A DNA stretch of 64,000 bases from Notospermus geniculatus (GCA_002633025.1 NMRB01002244.1:45602-109601), one strand, 5' to 3'; shown: positions 1-12,384, counted from the first letter of the stretch. Program-made: numbers and translations. The notes: a model not told the origin generated them from the letters alone.

Positions 1-500
1 AAAATGCAATATAGGCCTACTGGTATTATGATGCGATTACTCATTCTCCCAGGCCCTTGGTCGTAGGCCAAGTTTTGACGCATCAGAACTCACCATCCTG
101 GAATAAACTCCTTAATTAGCCATCAAAATGTTAATGATGCGATTTTAAAACGCTTTCTGTCACCACCTGTTCGGTCTTCAAATTTATAATGTAATGGAAA
201 AACGCTCGACATCAATCTTGCTACAATGTCGCCCCAAAATATGTCTCACAGTTGCGTGATCTAGGGCCTAATAGGCTACTTGTCAATTTTTCATCAGAAT
301 CTAGCAATGTATGTAGACCTACATGGATATGTACAAAGGACCAGTGTATTTTTGCGTCGCTAATAAGAATCTATAGTCCCTTGGGAAAGCATGGTGTCTG
401 AATATTTCAACATCATGCTATGCTTTTGTTGCTCTTGTACCTGTTCCATGAACTTCCAACCGACAGTCCAAGGATCAGGGATCTTAACCCCCCCCCCCGG
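1..500. other. gene-free flank
   Basis: No open frame with protein character, RNA gene or clear repeat is seen. A run of ten or more Cs ends this stretch next to the palindromic element that follows. Confidence 0.5.
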
Positions 501-703
501 ACCTTTAGGCTTCCTTTACATAGAAGTATACGGTATACGAAAACGCCTGTGTTAACAAAGGCTCCAAATGGATTCACGACCGTGAAGCCATTGTTAACCG
601 GCGTTTTCGAATGTACCGTATACTTCTATGTAAAAGAAGCCTTAGGCCCCTATTACATAGAAGTACGGTATACGAAAACGCCGGTTAACAAAGGCTTCAA
701 ATG
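501..703. repeat. palindromic element with a third arm
   Basis: Two inverted arms of about 47 bases (501-547 and 599-648) share the core ACATAGAAGTATACGGTA and end at GAAAACGCC around a 50-base loop. A third, direct copy of the first arm (651-703) follows at once and is cut by a single N and a G run. Short non-autonomous inverted-repeat elements look like this. No coding content is present. Confidence 0.7.
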
Positions 704-719
704 NGGGGGGGGGGGGGGG
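704..719. other. single N followed by a 15-G run
   Basis: One N interrupts a repeated arm and is followed by an uninterrupted G homopolymer. This is probably a contig join or a polymerase-slippage tract, not a biological element. Confidence 0.6.
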
Positions 720-1707
720 TGAATGAGGTCCTTGCTGTTGGTCTGGCGAGGACATGTAATGTAGGCTACTTATAGGCCTATAAGTGCACATCACACTATT
801 ACTGGGACAGAGTGGGGTCAGTTTGATTCGCAGATGTTTCCTTGGCCCCACTGGGGTCAACTGGGTCCCTGGACTAGGTCAGAACAGGTCATCTAAAAAT
901 ATCAATTTTACATAGGCACACAATCATGTATTATACCGGTACACACAGTGTGCAATCACTTGATGCAGGACACAGTCGGTTAAGTTTCAGGGTCACAACG
1001 AACGCAATAACTGGTACATCCTCGGTAAAATATTCAGCGTTTATGATTTTTAATCATAAGCCGATGATTCATTGGTGTGCAAGTGAAATTAACAGGCCTA
1101 GGTAAATTTCATATTCATTGCGACAAGTTAATCATAATTCAAAACTGAACCCATCCTATGTTAGGTCAGGATTTTGTCGTCGTGCTCTGAAAATACATAT
1201 TTCGAACTTTTGGCTGCTAACTCCATTCTAGTTGCCTTTAATGCGACTGGAGCGCTCTTAATCTCATAATACATGTACCTGACAATATTATATTAAAATT
1301 TGAAGACCCACCAATGAGACTTCAGCAAAGTCACAGAGCTGTCGTCTATGGCGAAAAAATATGAAATCTAAAAATATGGAAAATATGAAATCTGATAACG
1401 GACCCTCGCTGTCCTTTCATCAATTCCTGAACAATTTTCCACCCTATTGAGATGGGATTATTAAAATAACTTCACAGAACACGTTCCGATTCATTCGTGG
1501 GACAATTCCGGTCCGTGTGATGGATCACGGTCCGCATTACTACAGGCGGCTGTAATGGTCAATAAAACACAGTCGGCCCTTTAGTTCCCCGTACTCATTG
1601 CCTTTAACGGTTCACTCTTTATTGCAGCATGTCAGATGAACATTTCGACCATGACATCTCCTGCTGGCCTTTCCAAATACAACCGTACGAAACATTCGCC
1701 AAGTAAT
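720..1707. other. no recognisable feature
   Basis: AT-rich DNA without a convincing exon or paired repeat. AAATATGAAATCT occurs twice near 1360-1392, which is only a local duplication. Confidence 0.4.
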
Positions 1708-1833
1708 AGAGTTTTCGCAAAGCCCTCGAAACGCCCATGCGAACGTCTATTCTTTTGTTCGGTGTTTTTTTCCTGGCATCGAACAATGGGTTTGGCGTTC
1801 GCGTTGGCGTTTCGGGGGCTTTGCGAAAACTCT
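1708..1833. mobile_element. 126-bp MITE, AGAGTTTTCGCAAAGCC family
   Basis: Terminal inverted repeats of about 28 bases (start AGAGTTTTCGCAAAGCC, end GGCTTTGCGAAAACTCT) enclose a middle containing a GAACAATGGGTTTGGCG word. A second copy lies at 12385-12507 and a right half at 26556-26593. It is a non-autonomous inverted-repeat element; the superfamily is not determined because the target duplication is unclear. Confidence 0.8.
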
Positions 1834-2786
1834 CTGTGTCCCTTCTTCCCGTTATCCATCAGATGGATACAACGGGAATAAAGTCCGGCATACATGATGA
1901 TCAGGATAAAAACTTTCAAACCCTTATACATCGCCAGCTAATAAACTTTGGTTGGCCATAAGCTCAATAGACCAATCCCTGACTCTTCTCTGGTGGAGCA
2001 AAATGGATGATGGTTTACTGAGACAAGAAGTCATCGCGTTAATAAGGTATAATTAGAAATAAGGACATGTTGAGATATAAGGGATCGAAGCAGAGGTCGG
2101 TATCTGCCGATCTCAGCTTATACTTGCTTGATACATGTCTGATACTTAATCCTTGCTAGTCCAAGACGGCGAACTTTTGATGCAAAACAAAGAAAATGAA
2201 TTATAACGTTGACGTTAGTAGCAGACGAGAGATCAAGCTGGCGCCGCGGCGGCGGGAGACGGAGAAAAAAATCATTATGGTTTGTCAACTTTTGCCAGGA
2301 CGCCATTTTGTAATCCACTCGAAATCTCGGCGATCTATCATTCTTGGCAAGAAAGATCGTGATCTTGGCGCGGAAATATAATTGAAAAACCCTCCGCAGT
2401 GCCAAAATTAAACAATGAATTTTGATGCTTTACGATGCTTTTAAACTGAAATTTGATGTGAAATATGTCGGTCAGATAGTGCCACTCCAACCAATGCCCA
2501 CATGTTATAATATCATTCAATGCAACAACAACAAATACAAAACGAATGTTACATTATATGAACAAACTTTCTAGGTACTTGTACTAACTACATGTACATT
2601 TTAAACGACATTTTTTATATAACATCTTTTTTTGAAAGATATGAAAATGGAATTTTAAATCTTTGTTCATCCAACCTTTCAGAAATTAAATATGAAAATC
2701 AGACGCGTTGTGAGGGGCGATGTGATTATTTTCAGGCGGTGATGAAGGACTTCGTCAAACTGTTCTGGCCTGTCTTGTTAATAGAG
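1834..2786. other. no recognisable feature
   Basis: Several short open frames occur on both strands, but none has a domain, codon bias or splice context that I can support. Confidence 0.4.
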
Positions 2787-2898
2787 AGCTTCTGCAAGCG
2801 TCCGGTTAGGCCATACGACTACGTTTATCTATTGTTTGGGTGCACTCACACAATAGATAAACGTCGTCGTAGAGCCTAACCGGGCGCTTGCAGAAGCT
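2787..2898. mobile_element. 112-bp palindromic MITE
   Basis: Near-perfect hairpin with 49-base arms: AGCTTCTGCAAGCG starts the left arm and CGCTTGCAGAAGCT closes the right, around a 14-base loop. No second copy was seen in the window. Confidence 0.75.
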
Positions 2899-2965
2899 CA
2901 CTTTTGTCCCGACAGGTCACTAACGGTTAATGTTTTTTATTTCTTCTGTCGGTAGTCTATATAAA

Positions 2966-3054
2966 ACGTAATTATGGTTCCCGATCACTAAGATCGGGAA
3001 CCATATTGTTTTTGGTCATGGTGTCTGTGTATGTGTGTGTGTGTGTGTGTGTGT
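2966..3054 (+). repeat. GGTTCCCGATC hairpin repeat head plus GT microsatellite
   Basis: A hairpin GGTTCCCGATC/GATCGGGAACC is followed by ATATTGTTTTTGGTC, GGTGTCTGTG and a (GT)n run. The same head occurs at 26854, 48329-48531 (palindromic) and 52514 (reverse), so it marks one end of a dispersed repeat family. Here the body is missing: the GT run meets a single N and then the satellite. Confidence 0.7.
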
Positions 3055-3055
3055 N

Positions 3056-4440
3056 TTCTATCAGGAATTTTGATTTCTGAGGTAGTTCATCAAGCTTCTA
3101 TCAGGAATTTTGATTTCTGAGGTAGTTCATCAAGCTTCTATCAGGAATTTTGATTTCTGAGGTAGTTCATCAAGCTTCTATCAGGAATTTTGATTTCTGA
3201 GGTAGTTCATCAAGCTTCTATCAGGAATTTTGATTTCTGAGGTAGTTCATCAAGCTTCTATCAGGAATTTTGATTTCTGAGGTAGTTCATCAAGCTTCTA
3301 TCAGGAATTTTGATTTCTGAGGTAGTTCATCAAGCTTCTATCAGGAATTTTGATTTCTGAGGTAGTTCATCAAGCTTCTATCAGGAATTTTGATTTCTGA
3401 GGTAGTTCATCAAGCTTCTATCAGGAATTTTGATTTCTGAGGTAGTTCATCAAGCTTCTATCAGGAATTTTGATTTCTGAGGTAGTTCATCAAGCTTCTA
3501 TCAGGAATTTTGATTTCTGAGGTAGTTCATCAAGCTTCTATCAGGAATTTTGATTTCTGAGGTAGTTCATCAAGCTTCTATCAGGAATTTTGATTTCTGA
3601 GGTAGTTCATCAAGCTTCTATCAGGAATTTTGATTTCTGAGGTAGTTCATCAAGCTTCTATCAGGAATTTTGATTTCTGAGGTAGTTCATCAAGCTTCTA
3701 TCAGGAATTTTGATTTCTGAGGTAGTTCATCAAGCTTCTATCAGGAATTTTGATTTCTGAGGTAGTTCATCAAGCTTCTATCAGGAATTTTGATTTCTGA
3801 GGTAGTTCATCAAGCTTCTATCAGGAATTTTGATTTCTGAGGTAGTTCATCAAGCTTCTATCAGGAATTTTGATTTCTGAGGTAGTTCATCAAGCTTCTA
3901 TCAGGAATTTTGATTTCTGAGGTAGTTCATCAAGCTTCTATCAGGAATTTTGATTTCTGAGGTAGTTCATCAAGCTTCTATCAGGAATTTTGATTTCTGA
4001 GGTAGTTCATCAAGCTTCTATCAGGAATTTTGATTTCTGAGGTAGTTCATCAAGCTTCTATCAGGAATTTTGATTTCTGAGGTAGTTCATCAAGCTTCTA
4101 TCAGGAATTTTGATTTCTGAGGTAGTTCATCAAGCTTCTATCAGGAATTTTGATTTCTGAGGTAGTTCATCAAGCTTCTATCAGGAATTTTGATTTCTGA
4201 GGTAGTTCATCAAGCTTCTATCAGGAATTTTGATTTCTGAGGTAGTTCATCAAGCTTCTATCAGGAATTTTGATAGCTGAGGTAGTTCATCAAGCTTCTA
4301 TCAGGAATTTTGATTTCTGAGGTAGTTCATCAAGCTTCTATCAGGAATTTTGATTTCTGAGGTAGTTCATCAAGCTTCTATCAGGAATTTTGATTTCTGA
4401 GGTAGTTCATCAAGCTTCTATCAGGAATTTTGATTTCTGA
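3056..4440. repeat. 40-bp satellite, about 34.6 copies
   Basis: A 40-base unit beginning TCAGGAATTTTGATTTCTGA is repeated head to tail almost without change. The only difference I noticed is TT to AG near 4275. Such homogeneity means recent amplification, gene conversion or assembly-generated copies. The left border is a single N. There are no spacers, so it is not a CRISPR array. Confidence 0.95.
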
Positions 4441-5991
4441 AAAACTACAGAATATTTTTGTAATGCTCTCAAAGTACATGTACATGTACATCCCTTAGGC
4501 CTACTATTTACTCGGCTACTTTTTCGCTTTTTATCGAAAATCGTCGAGAAAGCAGAACTCAGAAATTAAGAAAATAATAAATAATTCATTCGATATTGTT
4601 GAGCTCCCCTAGCACTTGATCGGTTAAAGAGGTTGTCATTAATGTCAATAATTGGAATGCTAAAGACTCTTTAACGGTTGACGATGTTTTTCTTCAAGAG
4701 AGTCCTTGCTCAAGTAACACAGTTTCAAATGATCCTATCCATGGTTGCCGCTTCAAAAATAAAAAAAGCGTTTTACTTTTTTTGACGAGGCGTTTAAGAA
4801 GATGATACCTACCTCGAAAATAACCCAACATCAGGTCTCCACAACATCTCCACTGGCACGGTTGTAAAAAAGATGTTACCATAATCTGAAGCTTTCCATT
4901 GAAGGCGAGAGTCGTACCATGTCTGAAAGATGAAAACATCAGGTAATATACTGGGACCATTTTAGGCCTACAAAACGGTATGTACAGTACATAACGTACG
5001 TTCATCAGAAACAAATACCGCGAGCAATTTGGTTGATTAAAGTAACACACTGAGCACAGTGGCCTAAAAAAGAGTCATTCATTATGGGTGAGCTGGCCTT
5101 CTCACTAGTAAAATCCACTTTTAGCATTGTTCGATTCGTTCCCAATTTTTCACCCTTCAAGTTCGGTTTCTTGACAAAATTTTCGAGGTTATTTTTGAGG
5201 ACGCCTTCTGATTGGTCATACTGGATCACATGATCTCACTATAATTCAGTAAAAAAAGCCGTCATCCTTTTCATTACTTGAGAAATACCCGCGCTGTGAT
5301 ACCATTACTACCCTTCGACAGGTATTAAGGTACATGTACTACTAGTATACTTCAACTCATTCTTTTGTGTGTCGCTACCAGTTTCCATGCCTAATTCATA
5401 ATCAACATCATTTAGATTCAAACAGTCTTGTCGTGCAATCCTGATCGGTGTGTAGCCTACACTCGTGAGCAAAGGGGATCACTACATAGATCTTGTGTGC
5501 GGATGCCAGGTCACACTGCGATTGCCTGCGCTACGACGGAACAGTCGGCATCAAGTGTCGTAATAATGGTCAGATCACAAAAATGAAAATGTGTACGATC
5601 ATCGTGGAACAAGCAGCATCAGCGCGCAGGGAATCGTAACCGTGTTCAAATCACCTGCGAACGGATTACGCCCGTCGGGATGACACAGAAATTGAATAGG
5701 TTCAACTCTTGCGATTTGTGATCTTTTTGGTCGGCGACTGATCCCGATCGTCGTAACTGAGACGCAACTGCAGTCATGTCTCACCAGATCGGCGACTGAT
5801 TTGTTCCACGCTGTCGTGCCTCAGGCGCAACGTGATCCGGAAAAGTCAGTCTGCGCCTGTTCTGAGCCATCGCAAGGTCGACCTGACATCCGTATAAATG
5901 CTCGTTCATACTTCACGCATTGCGCGTCGCGCAAGGGGTCGGCGCAAGTACTCTTTGCGTTTCGCATCGGCGTTCATGCTCAACTGGCATT
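4441..5991. other. no recognisable gene
   Basis: Short open frames on the minus strand near 4694-5229 lack domain signatures. Nothing supports a gene, RNA or complete element here. Confidence 0.4.
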
Positions 5992-6737
5992 AGGGCCAAT
6001 TCATACTTGCTCGCGGACCGTCAAGCGCATGAAACTGATCGCAGGTTTCCAAGGCGTGAATGTGCACACACACTGAAATTGATCATAGTCGGCGTAAAAT
6101 CCGGACGGAGTATGAACCACCCCTTACGCGTCGACTCGGCCGACTCGAGGCCGAGTCCGCCATGCTACTCGCTTCCGTTTATCAATTCATACTTCACGTG
6201 CTACCGGTGCGGAGCCTCGTTTTGCGCAATGGATTCGACAAACGAGGAACGCAACGCGCAAAAAAAGTTAAAGCCGCACAGTATAGACAGATGGGTCATA
6301 ATCGGCGAAGCCTCTAGAGCATAGTTTCGGTCACCCAGCCGCTGTTTCGAATCTGGGGAACGAAATGGCTGGCCGCGCGAGACTACACGCAACATTGGGG
6401 ATTCCCCAACCTCGATGCAAGGTAATGCTATAATATGTGGTTCTATCGTAATCATACATTACGCATGCCTGTAAACGAGGTTGCACTATCATTTCGGCCG
6501 TTTTGATAGCGAGTAGCGATGCACACTGTGCGGCTTTAAATTCTAAACAAGTCAAACGGATTCGTTGACGGAATGTACGCGCGCAACAACTGGCCGGGTG
6601 AAATGTGATTAGTGAGTAGTTCAGTGCGCTCACTGCGTTCTCTGGACGCGATTCGTTCCTTGCATAACCATGCCCGTTGCTGGTGCGGCGACTAGATTTT
6701 TCGTTTTTCGGGTCGCCGCGGAAGTATGAATTTGCCT
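5992..6737. mobile_element. 746-bp inverted-repeat element, disrupted
   Basis: Ends match as inverted repeats built on CAATTCATACTTGCTCGCGG (left) and CCGCGGAAGTATGAATTTG (right). The word TTCATACTT recurs inside. A smaller TTAA-flanked element (6272-6535) lies within it. No transposase frame is visible, so this is a non-autonomous element. Confidence 0.5.
6272..6535. mobile_element. TTAA-flanked MITE (family AGCCGCACA), copy 1
   Basis: Begins AGCCGCACAGTATAGAC and ends with the complementary CACTGTGCGGCT, with TTAA directly outside both ends. A second copy (15829-16105) matches along most of its length. TTAA target duplication is the mark of piggyBac-type transposition; no transposase is encoded. 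Confidence 0.8.
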
Positions 6738-6785
6738 TAAGTATGAACTAAGTTACCATAATAAACATAGCGTGCCGCTTTATGC

Positions 6786-6867
6786 AAACCTGGTTCCTCT
6801 GGCCATCGATGGTGGCGCTGACTTATATTCACAATGCCATCTGGAGTAGACCAGTGGAACCAGGCTA
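6786..6867. mobile_element. 82-bp AACCTGGTTCC mini-palindrome
   Basis: Ends are AACCTGGTTCC and GGAACCAGGCTA, with an internal GGTGGCGCTGAC shared with the related hairpin at 14945-15028. A very short inverted-repeat element. Confidence 0.6.
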
Positions 6868-6974
6868 ACATCCTCTGCCTGCGGCCAGTAGACAGTGCAG
6901 TGAGATATTTTGGTCACATCGTGTGTTTATATTTTTCATATCGATGATTCATGCATGCATGGATCGTGGTATTG

Positions 6975-7193
6975 GGGAGCGCGGTGGCACAATGGTTAGA
7001 GCGTTGCACTCGTGATCGGAAGGTTGCGGGTTCAATCCCTGGCTGTGTCACTATACTCTCAACTGGCCTGAAATGTCCATGTGTGCGCTTGATGGTAGCT
7101 CCCCTTGGTTTCTACAGAAAGGTTTCTGGATTAGGCTGGGTAATAATGTGAAGTGCCTTGACACTTAAATGTAAAAGGCACGATAAGCCCACA

Positions 7194-7224
<31 letters not shown>
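6975..7224 (+). mobile_element. tRNA-derived SINE with ATT tail
   Basis: The head resembles a tRNA gene with internal RNA polymerase III promoter boxes: an A-box-like TGGCACAATGG near 6985 and a B box GGTTCAATCCC at 7029-7039. A unique body follows, then a small GTGCCTT/AAGGCAC hairpin and an (ATT)n tail of about 30 bases. tRNA-like head, body and simple tail is standard SINE structure. The head does not fold into a full tRNA, so it is not called as one. Confidence 0.8.
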
Positions 7225-7991
7225 TTGTACATACGTAGTGCATCCAGCTGCACTGTCACGCAAAGGGAATTAACCTGCCTGAATGTACGTAAAGGAGTCT
7301 GTAAAGGAGGCAATCTGACCGTATCGACTGTTACGTACCTGTGTCAGGCCGCCAGAGAACTTTATGGTCTGCTCTTGGTTATTCTGCAAAGAATAGAATG
7401 TTTCCTGAAGTTTGCTACTTCCCGTGTTGTTGTATTATACATGTAAAACAATTATACTTATACCTTCTACAGGATTATACACATTGAATTACATTAATAT
7501 TTTATGTACGTACTTTATGAAATTTCACACCAAAGGCACAGTTGCTTTCCGCAATTGTCAAATAACCATTCGCAGTATTGTGTGATCACCCTCTTAGCCC
7601 AGTGGAATGTTACTTGCCCGCAAACAAAAAAAACTGATAGATACCACATTAAGTATTTGATACAGGGAAAGCTGTTCGTTGATTATGTTCGGTTCATTTT
7701 CTACCTCGGTGCCCGGCGGTCGAACTCCTTTCTGGTAATTTGCCATTAGTTTGGTAATTAGACGCTGTTCGGCGCTGACTGTAATGAGAAAACAAAAATG
7801 TAATATACATTTTGTAAATAAATATATAATATTGACATGTTTAAAGAGAAAAAAAATAAATAAAAGTTCACTCGCTGAGTGTGGTGTATGGAACTAAGAA
7901 GTAAACTGTGACTTTTGAAAAGTACACTTGCTTGTTTGAGCTGCAAAGATGGACGGTCTGAATGCAGGGAAAGTTCCGCCCAGAAGATTTC
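7225..7991. other. no recognisable feature
   Basis: AT-rich sequence without supported exons or paired repeats. Confidence 0.4.
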
Positions 7992-8137
7992 GGGCCGTAT
8001 GCACCAACAAAGATTATCTTGAACTGAGGTTGAGCCACAACTTTTCCATTGTCACTTTACGCCCTGGCAAACTTGAACAATTGAAGCGTTGTGGCTCAAC
8101 CTCAGTTCAAGATAATCTTCGTTGGTGCATACGGCCC
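7992..8137. mobile_element. 146-bp hairpin element (GGGCCGTATGCA ends)
   Basis: Arms of about 50 bases (GGGCCGTATGCACCAAC to GAGCCACAAC, and its complement) surround a 35-base loop. The related end GGACCGTATGCATAAA occurs in the palindrome at 31546-31810, suggesting one family. Confidence 0.75.
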
Positions 8138-8558
8138 TTGGGTTTGTGCTGGAAGGGCTGAAAGGCTAGAAGATTTATATTCTCGACATATAGCAGTTCG
8201 ACATATTAAGAAACACGACATCAACTTGTCATCCCAAAAACTGGACTGTGACGAGGTATGAAACACAAACTGAATGGTAGTGGTCAATAAAATGGGATGA
8301 CTTTGACAAGTGAAGAAGTGGCATAATTTTCAGTTTCTTAGAATAAACGGCTTAACACCGTTTCACTTGGTTTATAGTGGAGATCATTCAAAAATTTCGA
8401 AAATCTGAAATCTCGCAATTTTCTTGAGATTTCCACATTTAATAGGATTTTCATGCTTGTAGACAGGAGGGGGATCTTCAACAAATCTACCTTATGTCGA
8501 ACACATCGGCCATGTCGGCTGCAGTTCGTGAGAATTCGCCGAAACCTCGAGAGAGTAA

Positions 8559-8795
8559 AGTATGATTCACCCTAACTTTAACATGGCAAAGTGCCAGGCC
8601 TGTGCAACAGAGTGATTAAACCACAAACCACAAACTACAATATTTACCAGTGAAGTAAAGTAAAGTAACCTTGGAGTGTTTGCTGTAGTGACTCTGACGT
8701 CACTAGGTAACAGCGGCATGGATTATTTACCACTGACTTGTGCACGTTTCCAAGCTTGGCACTTTGCCCATGTTGAAGTTGGGGTGAATCATACT
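8559..8795. mobile_element. 237-bp inverted-repeat MITE
   Basis: Left AGTATGATTCACCCTAAC and right GGGGTGAATCATACT arms pair for about 45 bases, including AACATGGCAAAGTGCCA and its partner TGGCACTTTGCCCATGTT. The interior has no frame. Confidence 0.75.
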
Positions 8796-9683
8796 ATACA
8801 GACTTACTTTTTTCACTTGTCGCAGAAGTCACCTCCTGCACTGCCAACAAGCTAACCAGCACAAATGAAAAAAATATCCTTTTGTCAGACATGTTGCCGT
8901 CTTCAACTTCTCAGAAGTCTGATTGTTTTTTGGCCAGACATGCCGGAGTAATCAAGTGATCGGTGATTGATGTTATCGCTCTTTCGGGAAATGATGCAAT
9001 GAAAAAAAATCAACGTCTCATTCATCCATCTGGAAATCAGACCAAAACCACGGTATCCAGTTCGATAACCTGCGATAGGTCATGAATAGTGCAATGAGAC
9101 AATAAGAGCAGTCAGCAGCGCTTATCGCCAAAAGATGGCAGCAGAGTTCCAGCGGACCAATACAAAAGAAATTTCTCCTGATTGGTGCTCGATCAACCAT
9201 GAATGGGTCCGCTAAGGTAATGAATTGGACCGTAGTGACACCTATTAGATCAACTGACTGACAGCTCCTATTGTCCATTCATGAACATACTTAAGTCAAA
9301 GTGTGATATTTACCTTTGTGTTGAACAACAAACGATAAGTGTCACACTTAGACTTCAGTAGCTTTTTGACTGTATGCCCTGGACCCTACCACCACCACAC
9401 CAACATTTAAAATAAGAGGAACATTCCCATCAATAAATCCACAGGCAGCCGCCAAGATACTCCCTGTAATATTAGGCATTCTTTTCACACAAAATTTTTA
9501 ACTTTTTTCCGGCGAAGTGTATTCCCAAACAATTAAAAGAATCGAGAGTAAAGCAAAATTATTCGAATGAGTCTAAACGTGTGACGAAGCGTTCAGTAGC
9601 AAGGACGGCGAACAGTATCCGCATTTCCCCCTCAGGTATCCAAAACTAGTAGTCTGCCTGCCACTGGATAAAAGAATAGCTAG
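8796..9683. other. no recognisable feature
   Basis: No supported exon, RNA gene or repeat pair. A minus-strand frame near 9018-9278 has no recognisable domain. Confidence 0.35.
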
Positions 9684-9687
9684 TTAA

Positions 9688-9903
9688 AGGGACTCTAGAG
9701 GCAGCTTGCTATTGGGCCACTAACAGTACTGCGACTATTTTCTACAGGTGGCGCTAGTAACCATGAACTAATAAATTGTAGACCAAATTTTGACACTGAT
9801 GAAATTTTACTTCAAAAATAATGCCCAAGTTGGATCCTCATGCCACCAATTCTCTGTTAGCAATTGTATCAATATGCACTAAAAAGCTGTTTCTAGAGGC
9901 CCT
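9688..9903. mobile_element. TTAA-flanked MITE (family AGGGCCTCTAGAGG), copy 1
   Basis: TTAA (9684-9687) precedes AGGGACTCTAGAGGCAGC and TTAA (9904-9907) follows TTTCTAGAGGCCCT. The copy at 31572-31726 has the same ends and TTAA flanks. A piggyBac-like target, non-autonomous. Confidence 0.75.
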
Positions 9904-9907
9904 TTAA

Positions 9908-10370
9908 AATCTGACCAGTCTGGGTACTTGTAGGCCCTACTGTGTGGTGTGTCATACTGGTATAACACTGTGGTATTACGTAAACAAACATGTTCATGAA
10001 AAGTGAATGGATTTCACTTTGCTCGGGAATCGTGTGCATTTATGATCATATTTTCACCAATCAGAATTGATGTTGGGCTCTGCTGGTTTGATTAGAACGA
10101 AACACGTTGAGGACCGAAGTCACAGTCGTACGCCATGGTGATGACTCTGCATTGGGTTTCACCAGCGATAACGACTCGGAGGTAAACATTCCCACGGTTG
10201 AACTAAGTTCTGTGTGTTTGGTTCGATAAAATCTATTGTGGCAGTTGATGAGAAACCAACATGATTTTTAATGAGAGGTCCCATTAAACCTGTTTACACA
10301 CACACCAAAAACCAGCATAATTATCATCCAGATCTCGTCTGAGCAATACTTTTAACCCACTTTGTTCACA
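9908..10370. other. no recognisable feature
   Basis: No exon or repeat recognised. Confidence 0.35.
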
Positions 10371-10624
10371 CACTGTTAAAAATGCTGACAGCACTTTGTT
10401 GGCAGCAGAGTAACACAACACTTTTCTATATTTTGACCACCCGTTTACTGTATTTTGACAGCCAAATAGTATAAATTTTACAACAAATGCTGTCTTTTAA
10501 ACTGAGAAACTGCAATCTTGCTGTTAAATCCCAGTGAAAAAAACAGCAGTTTGCAGTGAAATGAATTTTACATCAAATATGCAGTGAAAATTCTGCTGTA
10601 AATTTACAGATATTTTTAACAGTG
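10371..10624. mobile_element. 254-bp MITE with CACTGTTAAAAAT ends
   Basis: Starts CACTGTTAAAAATGCTG and ends ATATTTTTAACAGTG, an inverted pair. The interior is rich in variants of TGCTGT and TTTTACA. Similar termini are known from animal DNA transposons, but I cannot assign a superfamily without a clear target duplication. Confidence 0.7.
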
Positions 10625-12151
10625 GCAGTTAACAAACACGACGCTGACACACAGCCACCCACCCATCCAATACCAAGTTGACTACACTTCTGTTGTCTTA
10701 CGTGTACGTCAACTCAGCTAAAATCTCGATCAGTACATTAGTAAATATCTCGAATTATATTTGAAAATAAAATCGAACCAAATCGGCCAACTCCCCCTCT
10801 CTCTCCAACGGCCAAGTGATAATATTCGCGGTTGCTCCCGCTGCTTTAATTAGCTTCTGATATCAAAGAAAAAAGAACAACAACTTGACGGGAATACAAT
10901 GCCATTGTTCGCCATAGGCCTAACGAAGAACGTCAGTTAGCCTGACGGAAAGAACAACACAACCTTACCACCCCTTCCGTGAGAACCGATGTGCTCTCCT
11001 GTCTAGTTTTAGTATCATTGTCTTCGGGGAAGCGTCGGAAATAATAAGGGGATTTCGGTAGGCCTTCGGCTCCTATGTTTACATTTTTATCGCAGAGAAA
11101 AATGATCCAAAGTTCACTTTCTCGGCGAAAGTTTACATTGAGAAGGGTACGTTTTGTACCCAAGACCGTACTTGAGGGATGTGCGAAGTTTGAAAGGCAC
11201 ATACATGTATTCAGCACTTTTTTTATTTCCTTGGAAGTCTATAGATTTAGTAGTATAGATTTGCCAATTTCCAAAATATTTAGCCATGTCCAAGAAATTA
11301 ACAAATTAATCTCGGTTTCCTTTTTTTTGATGCAAACTGTAGTACACACAGAGTATAGGGACAATATTATAGTTTTAGCAACAGGTGCGGCATTTCTTTT
11401 TTCCTCAATTGCTGCACAAAAGGTGGCAGTTGACTTATATAACATTACTTCTGAAGATATTAAGTGTGTTGCAGATTTTATTTCAATGGTTCCTGATCCG
11501 ATTTGATGGTACATGTGCAGGTACAGGTACATGACTATGTACAGTCTTGTTAAAAAGTAAGACAGCTAATATCTCAGCTAGTATCGAAGGTTTCAACCTC
11601 AACATGTGTTATGTTATGCCCTGTAATGTTGTTAGAAGGATCACATACGAAATTGAGGGTTTGTGACAAAATATCACTAAAATATCACAAAAATATCAAT
11701 CTCAAAAAGCCTCATTTCTCAAAATTTGGAATTTTAAATTTAAAATCAGCTTGATATCATTCCACAGTTGATCCTATGAATTCCTGTGAAGAAACGTTTT
11801 AAAAATCGTTTCTCATTTTTTTAGATATATCACAATATCATCAGTTTTTATGAATTTGATATCTTGCAAAATTCGATAATTCCATTTTCGAATTTTTCCC
11901 TCGTCAATAGTCACTCAACATGATAACATAATAGGTCATGCTGATTATTCCATCATATTTACTTCAATAGACGGAGAACTTCACAAAAGTCTTAAAATGA
12001 TCCAAAAATATGGCATGTTTTTCTTCTGGCCGTATGAATTGACACATCCTAAAGCATATTTTCCAGATAATTACTTCCATATACTAGGCGTTAAGATTGC
12101 AGTTAAACGTGTACCACTGTCATGCTCACGGGACAACGACACCATTATGCC
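10625..12151. other. no supported gene
   Basis: A 143-codon forward frame (11075-11506) and an overlapping minus frame show no domain or coding bias that I can defend. Runs near 11640-11900 repeat words such as AAATATCAC and TCAAAATTT and look like decayed repeat. Confidence 0.35.
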
Positions 12152-12325
12152 GGTGTAACGGTTTTCAGTGAGGCCCGTGTGGCAGTGTGACATTACAATA
12201 GATTGACGGAATAAGCGGCGACTTGACAATGGGCGACACACAGAGAAACAGCGAATCCGTCTCCCAGTTTGTTCCGAACAATGGGAATCACACAGAAAAA
12301 TGGCCACACTGAAAAACGTTACACC
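12152..12325. mobile_element. 174-bp MITE (GGTGTAACG ends), copy 1
   Basis: Begins GGTGTAACGGTTTTCAGTG and ends CACTGAAAAACGTTACACC. It shares its interior, including GACGGAATAAGCGGCGACTT, with the copy at 25156-25327. A stray GACGGAATAAGCGGC near 17645 may be a third fragment. Confidence 0.8.
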
Positions 12326-12384
12326 TCGGGTTTGCATACAGCTACACGTTACACGTAGGCCTAAACACGCCGCCGAACAAAAGG

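Noticed and set aside
2592-2879. 95-codon forward frame
   Set aside because: Its 3' half is the hairpin element 2787-2898 and the rest shows no domain.
3056-4440. CRISPR-like array
   Set aside because: The 40-base units are contiguous with no spacers and the context is animal DNA; it is a satellite.
6975-7060. Functional tRNA gene
   Set aside because: A and B boxes are present, but the cloverleaf is poor and a SINE body with an ATT tail follows.
5005-11217. Similar peptide words LGTNRTMLKVDF (5005-5229) and LGTKRTLLNVNF (10933-11217) on the minus strand
   Set aside because: The DNA around them does not align and the match is short; probably chance.
11075-11506. 143-codon forward frame
   Set aside because: No domain, overlapped by an equally long minus frame, low-complexity AT-rich composition.
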